DNA of 64,000 bases from Curvibacter gracilis ATCC BAA-807 (lineage in GTDB: Bacteria > Pseudomonadota > Gammaproteobacteria > Burkholderiales > Burkholderiaceae_C). Below are positions 1-8,136 of the stretch, in pieces. Numbering within the stretch: the first letter of the stretch is position 1; each line of letters begins with the position of its first letter. The stretch lies in contig NZ_JADZ01000031.1 of NCBI RefSeq assembly GCF_000518645.1, positions 1-64,000 of the forward strand, written 5' to 3'. Under the pieces are notes generated by a model, which was given only the letters and a program-made list of their open reading frames with translations, did no database searches and had not been told where the DNA came from. Both the position numbers and the translations under genes were made by a program.

Positions 1-194
1 TGGGCCTGGCGGCCCTGCCCGCCCCTGACCAGGCGCGGCTGGCCCGCCTGAATCGGCTGACGCCGGGCGACTTTGCCCTGCTGATGCGGCAGCACCGCTT
101 CAAGCCGCTGAGGGATGCGCTGGCCTTGCTCAAGGGGCTGGAGGCCGAGTGCCAGTACAAGGGCGGCAGCACCGGCACCTATGGCTTTCTGTGA
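1..194 (+). CDS. C-terminal end of a probable AAA-family ATPase (5' truncated by window edge)
   Basis: An open frame enters from the left edge (codons from base 3) and stops with TGA at 192-194. The visible 63 residues contain an LTPGDFALL segment followed by a helix ending in LEAECQYKGG, a pattern I associate with the last domain of SpoVK/Lon-like AAA ATPases of proteobacteria. No Walker motif can be seen because the catalytic part lies outside the window. The next gene starts 40 bases downstream with its own ribosome binding site, so co-transcription is possible. The family call rests on a short tail only. Confidence 0.45.
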   Translation, partial: GLAALPAPDQARLARLNRLTPGDFALLMRQHRFKPLRDALALLKGLEAECQYKGGSTGTYGFL

Positions 195-234
195 CACTGA
201 CTTCAAGCCCCTCTTCTCTCAGGAGACCCTGCTC

Positions 235-1104
235 ATGATCCGCCCTCTTTTGCTGACGAGCCTGTTGTTGGCGGCTTGGCCAGGCACGGCCGCAACCGCT
301 GCGGCCTGCCAGGACAACGCCGAAACCCGTCGCAACGCCGATGGTTCGCGGCTGCGCGTGACAGAGCGGCGCTGCCCCAACGAGCCCTGCGCCCAATTGA
401 CGGTGTCCTATGCCCGGGCCAAGGGCCAGCCGTTTCGGGTGCTGGCCGAGGGCCGCCGCCCCAACGACGACGCACCCTCGCCAGCCTTGAGCCTGATCGA
501 CTGGGACCATGACGGCCAGTTTGAGGCCATGATCACGGGCCACACGCTCTTTGGCGCCAACACCTGGGTCTATCTGCTGGGCGTGAGCCCCATGCCAGTG
601 CTGCAAATGCATTGGGTGTTCAAGGGTGTGGGCTACGAGCCTTACAAGCAGGGCCCCTACCTGGTGCAACCGGGTCACGATTCTGTCGCGGCCGACGCAC
701 GCGACTTCTACCGCATTCTGGTGCCGGGCAAACAGGTCGCTTTCAAGCCCGAATTCAGGGTGTTGGACCCCCACCCTGGCGAAAACCCAGCCGAGGTGCC
801 CCCCTTGTGTCAGTTCAATTTGTCGAACCTGAATCCGTTTTCGGACGATTCGATCGAAGTGCGCATCCCGCGCAAGACGCGCAATCGAGCCGCCTATTGC
901 GAGCAACTGGGACATCGGCGGCACTTGATTCCCCGTCCGCTGACGGCCAATGCCGATGACAGTGACGACGACAGCCCCAGCTACCGCGATGGCCCCGGCC
1001 CCACCCGGGTCATGAATCTGAATATCTCCAACGTGTTGGACAGGGATGCCGAACAGCGCTGCCCCTGGCCTGAGCCTGGGCCTGCGCGCGGGCCACAGGT
1101 CTGA
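235..1104 (+). CDS. exported protein of unknown function
   Basis: 289 residues starting at the ATG at 235, which has an AGGAGA ribosome binding site at 221-226; an upstream in-frame ATG at 115 would read through the previous gene and is not favoured. Residues 1-24 form a Sec signal peptide (MIRPLLLTSLLLAAW, Ala-rich cleavage region ATAAAC). The mature protein has several cysteines and a WDHDGQFEAM stretch resembling an FG-GAP/EF-like Asp-rich turn, then a Pro- and Asp-rich tail. I do not recognise a family. It is followed by two further exported proteins, so the three may act together at the envelope, but nothing in the sequence says how. Confidence 0.6.
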   Translation: MIRPLLLTSLLLAAWPGTAATAAACQDNAETRRNADGSRLRVTERRCPNEPCAQLTVSYARAKGQPFRVLAEGRRPNDDAPSPALSLIDWDHDGQFEAMITGHTLFGANTWVYLLGVSPMPVLQMHWVFKGVGYEPYKQGPYLVQPGHDSVAADARDFYRILVPGKQVAFKPEFRVLDPHPGENPAEVPPLCQFNLSNLNPFSDDSIEVRIPRKTRNRAAYCEQLGHRRHLIPRPLTANADDSDDDSPSYRDGPGPTRVMNLNISNVLDRDAEQRCPWPEPGPARGPQV

Positions 1105-1233
1105 GTTCGGCAGCGCGGTCTGCCGGGTCAGGTTTTCGTCAAGGACTGCGTCAAGTTTTGTCTTGGCTCGATCAGACAATTTTCAGCAGGGCCTGGCCCC
1201 TTAGGCCGACCCCCACCTGAATGGAGCGCAACG

Positions 1234-1920
1234 ATGAACACCCGACTGACACACGCCCTGCGGCTGGCCTGCCTGGCCGCCTGCCTGAGCAGCCCGCTGC
1301 CGGGCCAAACCACCGTGACCACCGATGCCCAGGACAACACCCTGTGGCAGGACGCTGACGAGTCTTTTCGCATCGAATGGGCGGCCGATGGCACGCTGAA
1401 CCGGGTCTCGGCCACCGTGTACCAGCCGGTGAATTTTCCGGACCGCCGCGGCATTGCCACCGCCCAAACGATTGCCGAAGAAAAGGCCAAGGCCCGCATT
1501 GTGCGCTACCTGGCCGAGCTGTCGAGTTCCGAGCGCAAGATCAAGGAAGTGAACAGCGAGATCGAATCGGCCAAACGCCAACACACAGTGGGTCAGGAAG
1601 AGCAGATCTCGCGCGAGACCGTGCGCAAGATGGAGTCTGAGCTGCAAGAGCTGACCAACTCGTATGCCTCGGGCACCTTGCGCGGGGTGATCCGCCTGGA
1701 CAGCGGCTACGACGACAAGCGCGAAGAGGCCTGGGTGCGCGTGGGCATGAGCCGCCGCACCATCGAGGCGGCCCGGGCCCTGCAGCAAAGCCTGCACAAC
1801 GCGCAGGCGGATCGGCCCGAACCCGCAGGTGCCCCGACACGGCCTGGCGGATCGGTCGCAGAGCCTCGCGGTTTTCGTCAACCTGCCGAGGTGCGTTTCA
1901 GCGGGCAAAAAGAATGGTGA
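1234..1920 (+). CDS. exported coiled-coil protein of unknown function
   Basis: 228 residues with an N-terminal signal peptide (hydrophobic run LACLAACLSSPLPG). Residues about 70-150 are charged and strongly helical (repeated EEKAKAR, SSERKIKEV, EEQISRE segments), predicted coiled coil. The tail is Pro/Gly/Arg-rich. Its stop codon overlaps the start of the next gene by 7 bases, so the two are almost certainly translated together. No enzymatic motif is visible. It may be a periplasmic partner of the following FlgT-N-like protein; this is inference from the overlap only. Confidence 0.6.
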   Translation: MNTRLTHALRLACLAACLSSPLPGQTTVTTDAQDNTLWQDADESFRIEWAADGTLNRVSATVYQPVNFPDRRGIATAQTIAEEKAKARIVRYLAELSSSERKIKEVNSEIESAKRQHTVGQEEQISRETVRKMESELQELTNSYASGTLRGVIRLDSGYDDKREEAWVRVGMSRRTIEAARALQQSLHNAQADRPEPAGAPTRPGGSVAEPRGFRQPAEVRFSGQKEW

Positions 1921-3203
1921 ATGCAGTGGCCACCCCGCCAATGCCCCCCGCGTGGCGTGAAGTGCTCAGGCGCGTTGCAAGCTTGCTGCTCGGGCTGGCG
2001 GCGCTGGCTTTGGGCCTGCCGCCAGTCCATTGCGGGCCACCCCCCCTGCCTTCCGGCCCTGAGGTTCAGGTGGAGGTGCGCGCTGAGGGGCCCGACTTTG
2101 CCTCGGCCCGCAACGAAGCGGTGCGGCAAGCCGTGCAAAAGGTGCTGCCCCAGGTGGTGACGACCGATCGCCGCATTCAAAACGACCAGATCGTGCTGGA
2201 CGAGGTGCAGTCCAGCCTGAACGGCCATGTGCGCCACATCGAGGTGATGGACTCGGGCCCCAGCCCTAACGGCGTGTGGGTACGACTGGCCGTGACCGTG
2301 GGCCCACAGGCCGTGGGCAACTACCTGAACCCAACAGCCCCGCAGGCCGCCCGCTTCTCAGGCCAGGCCCTGAGTGGCGAACAAGCCCGCGAGGCCCAGG
2401 CCCGCGAGTTCAGAGAGCAGCATGTGCGTCATCTGCTGCAAGGCTTTCCGGCCCAGGCACTGCAGGTTGCGGTTCAGTCCATTCGGCCTGCCGATCGCGC
2501 CCCGGGAGGGCTGCAATTGCAAGTGGCCTACCAGTTGCAACCCGCCTTCCTGCAGCGCCTGCAACAGGGCCTGCAAGACATCGCCTGCGATCCTCGGCAG
2601 CCCGCGCAATGCGCACGCACCGGGCTGTGCTTTGATCGCACGGGCCATCTGCAATGTCTGACCTTGGCCCTGGGGCCGCCGGGCACCGAATACCCCTTGA
2701 TCTACGATGCGTTTCTGGAACAGCCCCATGAGGGCTACCGCGAGCCCCCGGCGCGACGGCATCTTTCGTTCACCCTGTTGTTCCGCTTCAAGAACCAGGC
2801 GGGGCGGCGCACCGGCTTGCGGCCTTGCCATGACTTCGCCGTGCAGGTCGATCGGCAGAGCCAACGGATGCTGAGCATTCCCTACACCAACGCTCAGGAC
2901 GACAGCCCTGTCCAGGTCATCACCCGGCAAGCGGCTCAACTGGATTTGAATACCTTCAGTCTCAGCCATTGGGTCACGGATCGCCCCGTCTCATTGGTGG
3001 TGGAAATTCCAAAACAGCTGCTTGAACAAGTGGACCTGGCCAATTCAAACCAGATCGAAGCCTTGGCAGTGATACAGACCGGCAGCGGCCGGTTGTCAAA
3101 GACGGGCCAGGAAGAGCCGGCCTATTTGTTCGACATCACGCAGCCTGCGGTGGTGGTTTCACGCAATCTGGAAGACGCGGGGCAGGTCTGCTCGTGGCGA
3201 TGA
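1914..3203 (+). CDS. exported protein with FlgT-N/LPP20-like domain
   Basis: 429 residues, ATG at 1914 inside the last codons of the upstream gene. A membrane-spanning signal (LLLGLAALALGLPP) is followed at about residues 48-135 by the pattern 'ARNEAVRQAVQKVLPQVV ... VQSSLNGHVRHIEVMDSG ... VWVRLAVTV', which matches the helix-strand layout of the N-terminal domain of the flagellar-collar protein FlgT and of LPP20-type lipoproteins. The remaining 290 residues are not recognised and contain four widely spaced cysteines near 230-255. No flagellar gene is nearby, so a flagellar role is not supported; a general outer-membrane or periplasmic role is more likely. The domain call is by eye and needs a profile search. 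Confidence 0.55.
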   Translation: MVNAVATPPMPPAWREVLRRVASLLLGLAALALGLPPVHCGPPPLPSGPEVQVEVRAEGPDFASARNEAVRQAVQKVLPQVVTTDRRIQNDQIVLDEVQSSLNGHVRHIEVMDSGPSPNGVWVRLAVTVGPQAVGNYLNPTAPQAARFSGQALSGEQAREAQAREFREQHVRHLLQGFPAQALQVAVQSIRPADRAPGGLQLQVAYQLQPAFLQRLQQGLQDIACDPRQPAQCARTGLCFDRTGHLQCLTLALGPPGTEYPLIYDAFLEQPHEGYREPPARRHLSFTLLFRFKNQAGRRTGLRPCHDFAVQVDRQSQRMLSIPYTNAQDDSPVQVITRQAAQLDLNTFSLSHWVTDRPVSLVVEIPKQLLEQVDLANSNQIEALAVIQTGSGRLSKTGQEEPAYLFDITQPAVVVSRNLEDAGQVCSWR

Positions 3204-3255
3204 TCTCAGGTTATTTGCATGCATGACTGCTTCATCACTGGCCTGGCGATATCCC

Positions 3256-3873
3256 TTATGGAAGAACAGCCTGCTTAAATCCATATAGATAATATTTCGT
3301 CTGGAACTTTGATTCACCAGCAGGGTAAATTTTTGATTCCCCCTTCGTCTCCAAAGGATCTAAATAATCAAGACCATGATCCTTATAAAGCTGCTCAAAA
3401 ACCTTGTCAATCTTGGTCCAGCCATCTTTTTTATTGATTTTTGGAACTGCATATGGCTTCAAAACAACCGGCGAGTCCAACTCTTCAATCCGAACAACAT
3501 AATAAAGAAAAATGGTTGGAAATTTCAAAGATCCACCTTCACGCCATTTCTCAACATCTTCCCTGGATCTTGTTCGCACATCAGAAACCTGCGATACAAA
3601 ATTACTCTTCAACTCAATCAAAAGCAGACATTTTTTAGATTCACCCTCTACTTTAAAGATAGCGATGTCGGCACGTTTTCTACCACCCTCGGGAGCCCAT
3701 TCAGAGACAGCGACACAACCATCTGGCAGCATTTCTTGAATTTTGCAAATCAAACGTGCACGGAACGCCAACTCTGACCCCCCATTCAACATCAAAATAG
3801 CATACTCAAGCGAATTGACATAATCATCGGAAAGCATATTTTTTAATGCCAACTCAAACTTCTTAAAATTCAT
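3256..3873 (-). CDS. PD-(D/E)XK nuclease-like protein on AT-rich DNA
   Basis: 205 residues. The segment SEWAPEGGRKRADIAIF followed by LLLIELKSN supplies a candidate active site: Glu58, Asp69, Glu87 and Lys89 in the E...D...ExK order of PD-(D/E)XK nucleases (restriction enzymes, Holliday-junction resolvases, transposon and defence nucleases). The C-terminal 80 residues are Lys/Tyr-rich and unassigned. Base and codon use are clearly more AT-rich than in all neighbouring genes, which points to recent acquisition. It stands alone: no methylase, specificity subunit or toxin partner adjoins it. A role in DNA cleavage for defence is plausible but unproven; it could also be a degenerate or non-nucleolytic member. 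Confidence 0.6.
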   Translation of the reverse strand: MNFKKFELALKNMLSDDYVNSLEYAILMLNGGSELAFRARLICKIQEMLPDGCVAVSEWAPEGGRKRADIAIFKVEGESKKCLLLIELKSNFVSQVSDVRTRSREDVEKWREGGSLKFPTIFLYYVVRIEELDSPVVLKPYAVPKINKKDGWTKIDKVFEQLYKDHGLDYLDPLETKGESKIYPAGESKFQTKYYLYGFKQAVLP

Positions 3874-4034
3874 TCAAGACTCCAAGGCCGGATCAAAACA
3901 GAGGAAATTAGAGAAGGTATCGTATCTGAAAAAGAGCATCTCAAGAGGCGCTCTTTGCCATTTGGCATCAACAGCGACACATTCCGGCGCGGGCCGACAG
4001 AAACTGGCATCTTCTATATGACCTCGTGCCAATC
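3874..4034. other. AT-leaning intergenic region between two divergent accessory genes
   Basis: This 161-base gap separates the start of the nuclease-like gene (leftward) from the sirtuin gene (rightward), so it must hold promoters for both if each is transcribed on its own. I see no clear palindrome or ribosome binding site for the sirtuin ATG; a GTG nine bases upstream (4026) is an alternative start. Confidence 0.3.
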
Positions 4035-4901
4035 ATGTCCACGCTTCCAACCGAATTTATTACCCCTTTGCTGCGCCAGGCCGCGCAATGGATTGTCGAA
4101 GCTGATGCCTTGATCATCACGGCCGGTGCCGGTCTGGGTGTGGACTCGGGTTTGCCGGATTTCAGAGGTGCCTCGGGCTGGTGGCGGGCTTATCCTGGCC
4201 TGCGGGAGCGAGGCATTGGCTTTCAGGAACTAGCCTGCCCAGCGGCTTTTTTCCATGAGCCACGTCTGGCCTGGGGCTTTTATGGGCAAAGGCTCATCAG
4301 TTATCGGCAGACCCCACCCCACGCTGGTTTTGAACTGATGCGGCAATGGGCGCTGGCCAAATCGAAAGGCTATTTTGTCTACACCAGCAATGTGGACGGC
4401 CAGTTTCAAAATGCAGGGTTCTCAGCGCTTCATCTCGATGAATGCCATGGCTCCATCCACCATCTGCAGTGTCTGGCGAATTGCGAGGAACGCATCTGGT
4501 CGGCCGCCGTCTTTTCACCCCAGGTGGATCTGCGCACGCATCAGCTGACAAATGAACTGCCACGCTGCAGCGTCTGCGGTGACCTGGCTCGACCCAATAT
4601 CCTGATGTTCAATGACTGTGGCTGGCAAGAGCACCGCCATGCCCTGCAGGCGCGCCGTCTTGAGGCGTTCCTGAACACCATGCAACGCCCGCTGGTGCTG
4701 GAGGTGGGCGCGGGAGAACGCATTGCCACCGTGCGGACCTGGGGCGAGCGCGTGGCACGCCACCATGCCGGGCGACTGATCCGGATCAACCCGGAAGCCC
4801 AGTACCAACGGCCGAACGGATTGCTTCACCTGCCGCTGGGGGGCTTGGAGGCCTTGTCAGGCCTGGAGTCACACATCGCGCAACTGCAAGGCGCCGCCTG
4901 A
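4035..4901 (+). CDS. SIR2-family NAD-dependent deacylase (sirtuin)
   Basis: 288 residues from ATG 4035. Sirtuin landmarks are all present: the NAD-binding GAGLGVDSGLPDFRG at 31-45, TSNVDGQFQNAG at 117-128 in place of the usual TQNID, the catalytic His in ECHGS (His138), and a four-cysteine zinc site (Cys146, Cys150, Cys178, Cys181). Known sirtuins remove acyl groups from lysine using NAD, and some bacterial SIR2 proteins act as NADases in phage defence. Gln-to-Ser in the TQN motif and the FNDCGW motif instead of the usual FGE show it is not a classical CobB. It converges on, with no intervening base, a gene of unknown function that lies behind a WYL regulator. Confidence 0.85.
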   Translation: MSTLPTEFITPLLRQAAQWIVEADALIITAGAGLGVDSGLPDFRGASGWWRAYPGLRERGIGFQELACPAAFFHEPRLAWGFYGQRLISYRQTPPHAGFELMRQWALAKSKGYFVYTSNVDGQFQNAGFSALHLDECHGSIHHLQCLANCEERIWSAAVFSPQVDLRTHQLTNELPRCSVCGDLARPNILMFNDCGWQEHRHALQARRLEAFLNTMQRPLVLEVGAGERIATVRTWGERVARHHAGRLIRINPEAQYQRPNGLLHLPLGGLEALSGLESHIAQLQGAA

Positions 4902-5480
4902 TCACAGGGGCCAAAGCTTCCAGGCGGCGGCCTCGAAAAACAACTCTCCTTCGGGATGGGCCAATTCACCATCCCCTGGGATCAGTTGGGCTTCATCCCA
5001 GAATCGAATGGCCTCCCAGACCTTGTCACGGCTGGCAAGCAGCGACGGGTGGGCAAACAGCGACTCCACCTCCTCGGCACTCAGACAGGGCGCCCACAAA
5101 GGTGCCAGAGCAGTCTTTTCGGCCAAAGGCAGCGTGGGCCAGGCGGGCCCCAGGCAACTGGGCAACAGCTTCATCAGACGCGCAATCTCGTCCAGGTGCT
5201 TGGCGTCCTTGATGTTGAGTTGGGCGATCTTGGCGTGTGGGTCGTCAATCTCCACCCGAAACACCGCCCCTTGGCTGGCCACTCCGGACTCGCGGGCCTG
5301 CGCCGCGCTGGGCGAGGCATACACAGAATGGCGCCGGTTGGGGAAATGGGCCGGCCGACGCCATTCCCACAGGTTATCGACCAGGTAGGGCACATTGCTG
5401 GGGGCACGCCGTGTCGGCCGCGGTGTGAAGGGGTTGTTCTTTTCAGCGCCCAACACATCAAAACGGTAGATGACAAACAT
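4902..5480 (-). CDS. unknown protein paired with sirtuin; possible ADP-ribosyltransferase-like fold
   Basis: 192 residues from ATG 5480 (AAAGG ribosome binding site upstream; a TTG two codons earlier is less likely). I do not recognise the family. The N-terminal third has FVIYRFDVLG, then PYLVDNLWEW and RRHSVYASPSAAQARESG followed by a strand GAVFRVEI. The 'VYASP..A' plus following 'VFRVEID' arrangement recalls small ADP-ribosyltransferase folds such as Arr, but no full set of catalytic residues can be assigned, so this is only a suggestion. The C-terminal half is helical and Leu/Ala-rich. It lies 67 bases downstream of the WYL regulator on the same strand and abuts the sirtuin gene tail to tail. 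Confidence 0.6.
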   Translation of the reverse strand: MFVIYRFDVLGAEKNNPFTPRPTRRAPSNVPYLVDNLWEWRRPAHFPNRRHSVYASPSAAQARESGVASQGAVFRVEIDDPHAKIAQLNIKDAKHLDEIARLMKLLPSCLGPAWPTLPLAEKTALAPLWAPCLSAEEVESLFAHPSLLASRDKVWEAIRFWDEAQLIPGDGELAHPEGELFFEAAAWKLWPL

Positions 5481-5547
5481 GTGCAAAAGCCTTTCGTTTG
5501 GAAATTTCAGAAAAAATCAGAGCCGCAGAGGCACCCCAATCCGATCA

Positions 5548-6552
5548 TCAGGGCACAAGCTGGTATGCGGCCAAGGCTTGCTCAAGGGATTGATGAATGC
5601 GCTGGCGCAGCGATGCCGGCTCCAACACCTCGATCTGTGGCCCCTGGCTCAGGAGCCACCAACTGAGTTGCCAGGTGTCAGGCACCGTGGCACTCAGCAC
5701 ACCCCCTTCGATGCCCTGATCCGCAGAAAGCGCCGTTTCACCCAAGTGATGCGCCAGTTCCGCAGACACCTTGGCTCGCAACTGAATCAGCCCGTGAGAT
5801 CCGAACTGCAGGGCCCCGTCGGCAAGGTAATCGTCCACATTGAAGCCGGGGGGACGATGCAGCTCCACGTACAGACGCCGTGCCACAGTGATGCGGTGAA
5901 GGGCGTATAGACGCACATCCGGGTAATCCCAGGCCGTGGCCACCAGATAGCTCACTGGGCCGCGGTTGACCTGTGCCAGCGGGTTCAGTGTCAAGGTTTT
6001 GGGGGCGCTGCCAGGGCCGCTCACATAGTCGACCTCTACCTGCTCGCTGGCCAGCAGGCATTCCTGCACCGTCTCCAGCACCTCGGCGTTGATGTCAGGT
6101 GCCAGCAGTGGTAGGGAGGGCTGGACCACACGCACTTTGTGCGGCCAAGCAGCGCTGTCGCCAAGATCGGCCTTCAATGACGCCAGCTTGTGCTCGGCGG
6201 AGGCCAGACGGGGGCCGAGCACGGTCAACCAAGGGGCCGGCAGCAAGGCCCCCAGTGTCTGTTTGAGCAGACACAGCGACAGCGCTTCTGCGGCTGTCAG
6301 CCCTGGAAATTCGATGCCTGCGCCTGTGGGCCAGCGCCAGCCATAGGGAATGCTTTTTTCGTTGCACTCCAACTGGAAAGCCTCGCGCAGCTCCCACAGG
6401 TCACGCTCCACCTGCCGCTTGCTGACCTCAAAGCCAGCCTGCTGCAAGGCCAGGGCCAGTTCAGTCGCTGAAGCTCCGGCCCCGCAGGAGGGAATCAGTT
6501 TGAGCAATTCCCATTGTCGGGCGAGGGTGCGGCGCGTGGGTTTGGCAGGCAT
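5548..6552 (-). CDS. WYL-domain transcriptional regulator
   Basis: 334 residues from ATG 6552; a GTG at 6591 would add 13 residues, and neither start has a strong ribosome binding site. An N-terminal winged helix (ELALALQQAGFEVSKRQVERDLWELR, helix-turn-helix near residues 25-55) is followed by a WYL-type domain in which the core reads VSYLVATAWDYPDVRLYALHRI. WYL regulators bind small ligands or nucleic acid and often repress defence or DNA-damage genes. Its position ahead of the unknown gene 4902-5480 suggests it controls that gene. The usual W-Y-L triplet is replaced by V-S-Y-L, which is common in divergent members. Confidence 0.85.
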   Translation of the reverse strand: MPAKPTRRTLARQWELLKLIPSCGAGASATELALALQQAGFEVSKRQVERDLWELREAFQLECNEKSIPYGWRWPTGAGIEFPGLTAAEALSLCLLKQTLGALLPAPWLTVLGPRLASAEHKLASLKADLGDSAAWPHKVRVVQPSLPLLAPDINAEVLETVQECLLASEQVEVDYVSGPGSAPKTLTLNPLAQVNRGPVSYLVATAWDYPDVRLYALHRITVARRLYVELHRPPGFNVDDYLADGALQFGSHGLIQLRAKVSAELAHHLGETALSADQGIEGGVLSATVPDTWQLSWWLLSQGPQIEVLEPASLRQRIHQSLEQALAAYQLVP

Positions 6553-6629
6553 CGGGCTGGGGCATGAAGGGGATGCCAGCCAGTATCCCACCGGTCAACG
6601 CCAAAACCCGTCGCGCCATGACCATGTCG

Positions 6630-7904
6630 TCAACGCTCCCGGTACAACTGCCCCACCGGGCTGGTCGTGCTGCCCATGATGAACATCGAGTACAGGCCAT
6701 TGGAGGCCACGGCGATGTCGCTGGCGCTGTACGAGACGCCGCCGCTGACCGTGAGTTGGGTACTGCTGTACGGCGTGTTGCTGAGCACGCCCAGGCCTGA
6801 GCTGCCCAGGGTGACGCCGCTGACGATGGGCACATAGCCGATGCTCAGGGCGGTAGCCGCCGTGCTGGTGCCGCAGGCGTGGTACAGGCGCACGTTGGCG
6901 GTGGTGCTGGAGGTGGGCAGGCGGTTCGAGTCGGTCAGCAGCGTGGTCTGCGGCGAGGCCGGGTCGCCGTACACCAGCAGGGTGTAGTCGTTGCCGGCCG
7001 TGAGCGCCACGGTCTGGCTGGTGGTGGTGCCATTGAGGGTGAGACTGACAGGCAGGCTGCCCGAGGCCACCAGGCTGTAGGTGCCGATGGCTGGCGAAAC
7101 CAGTGAGGACAGCAGGCTGATGGCGCTGCCGCTGGAGGTGACCGAGGCGCTGGCCACGGCCTGGGACGGCAGGGCCGACACCACGCGCAGGCGCGACTGG
7201 GTGTTGCGGTAGCTGGTGACGGTGCTTTGTTGCAACACCACGGTGGCATCGACCAGCACGCCGCCAGCGGCCGAGCTGAGCACCAGGGTCTGCACCGAGG
7301 TGGAGGCCAGCGTGATGCCGCTTTGCGTGAGGCGCACGTCGTCGCGGCTGCCAGCCCCGGTGACCACCAGGGTGTAGGTGCCCGAATTGAGGGTGTAGTA
7401 GCCCGCCAGCGTGATGCTGCTCAGCGAGACCAGCGGCGTGGCGCTGGACAGGGTTTCGCCATCGCCCAGCATGTAGATATCGATGTCATCGGCATCGGGG
7501 CACTGGTCGAGGATGCGCAGGTAGGCGCGGCTGCTGGCGGCCGAAGACTGGTTTTCGGTCAGGGTGGTGGTGTGGGTGGCGCCCGAGAAGCCCGCCACCA
7601 CCAAGGTGTAGGGGCCGCTGGAGCCCGACAGGCTGAAAGACGAGCTGTAAATGGCGGTGCCATTTTGATCCAGCACCCGCACGGTATTGGTGTCGGTGCC
7701 CACCGAGACATAACTGCCCGCCTGGCCAAAGGCCACGCCCGAGCTGATCACGGTGCCATTCACCTCCAGCGACAAGGCATTGGGCGAGCTCACATTGGTG
7801 TTGAGCAGGCGAAGGTTGGTGTTGGAGCTGCTGCCCCCACCGCAGCCCGCCAAGGCAGTTGCGGCCAGGCCGGCCAGGGTGAAAGTTCGACGGCTGATGT
7901 CCAT
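6630..7904 (-). CDS. DUF4397-type lipoprotein with Tat signal
   Basis: 424 residues from ATG 7904. The N-terminus MDISRRTFTLAGLAATALAGC combines a twin-arginine motif (SRRTF) with a lipobox (ALAGC), so the protein is probably exported folded and lipid-anchored. The rest consists of Ser/Thr/Gly-rich beta repeats with 'LRLLNTNVSSPN', 'AYLRILDQCPDADDIDIYML' and 'ANVRLYHACGTS' marking the starts of three DUF4397-like units. Such proteins are surface-exposed and of unknown function. It stands alone, with an AT-rich gap upstream. Confidence 0.75.
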   Translation of the reverse strand: MDISRRTFTLAGLAATALAGCGGGSSSNTNLRLLNTNVSSPNALSLEVNGTVISSGVAFGQAGSYVSVGTDTNTVRVLDQNGTAIYSSSFSLSGSSGPYTLVVAGFSGATHTTTLTENQSSAASSRAYLRILDQCPDADDIDIYMLGDGETLSSATPLVSLSSITLAGYYTLNSGTYTLVVTGAGSRDDVRLTQSGITLASTSVQTLVLSSAAGGVLVDATVVLQQSTVTSYRNTQSRLRVVSALPSQAVASASVTSSGSAISLLSSLVSPAIGTYSLVASGSLPVSLTLNGTTTSQTVALTAGNDYTLLVYGDPASPQTTLLTDSNRLPTSSTTANVRLYHACGTSTAATALSIGYVPIVSGVTLGSSGLGVLSNTPYSSTQLTVSGGVSYSASDIAVASNGLYSMFIMGSTTSPVGQLYRER

Positions 7905-7919
7905 GGGATGTTCCTGCAT

Positions 7920-8136
7920 TCAGACTGAAAGTTGGAGGGCGCGCGGAGTATCCCAGAAGACATTCAATATTTTTTAAAATACCTCCTGATTTATTCAATG
8001 CATATTTTTATATACATTAATTAAGCAGAAATATATTCTTCTTTACATAAAATAATAATTCAACCAATCCCTGTTTGCAAAGCAGAAACATTCGACGATT
8101 TGATTCACCGAACGCGGGAGTCTGTCGCAGACCGAC
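7920..8136. other. AT-rich intergenic region
   Basis: Bases about 7960-8080 are strikingly AT-rich for this window (runs such as TTTTTTAAAATA and TATATACATTAATTAAG). No gene fits. It separates the upstream promoter region of the lipoprotein from the end of the AbiEii-type gene and may mark the edge of an acquired segment. Confidence 0.4.
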
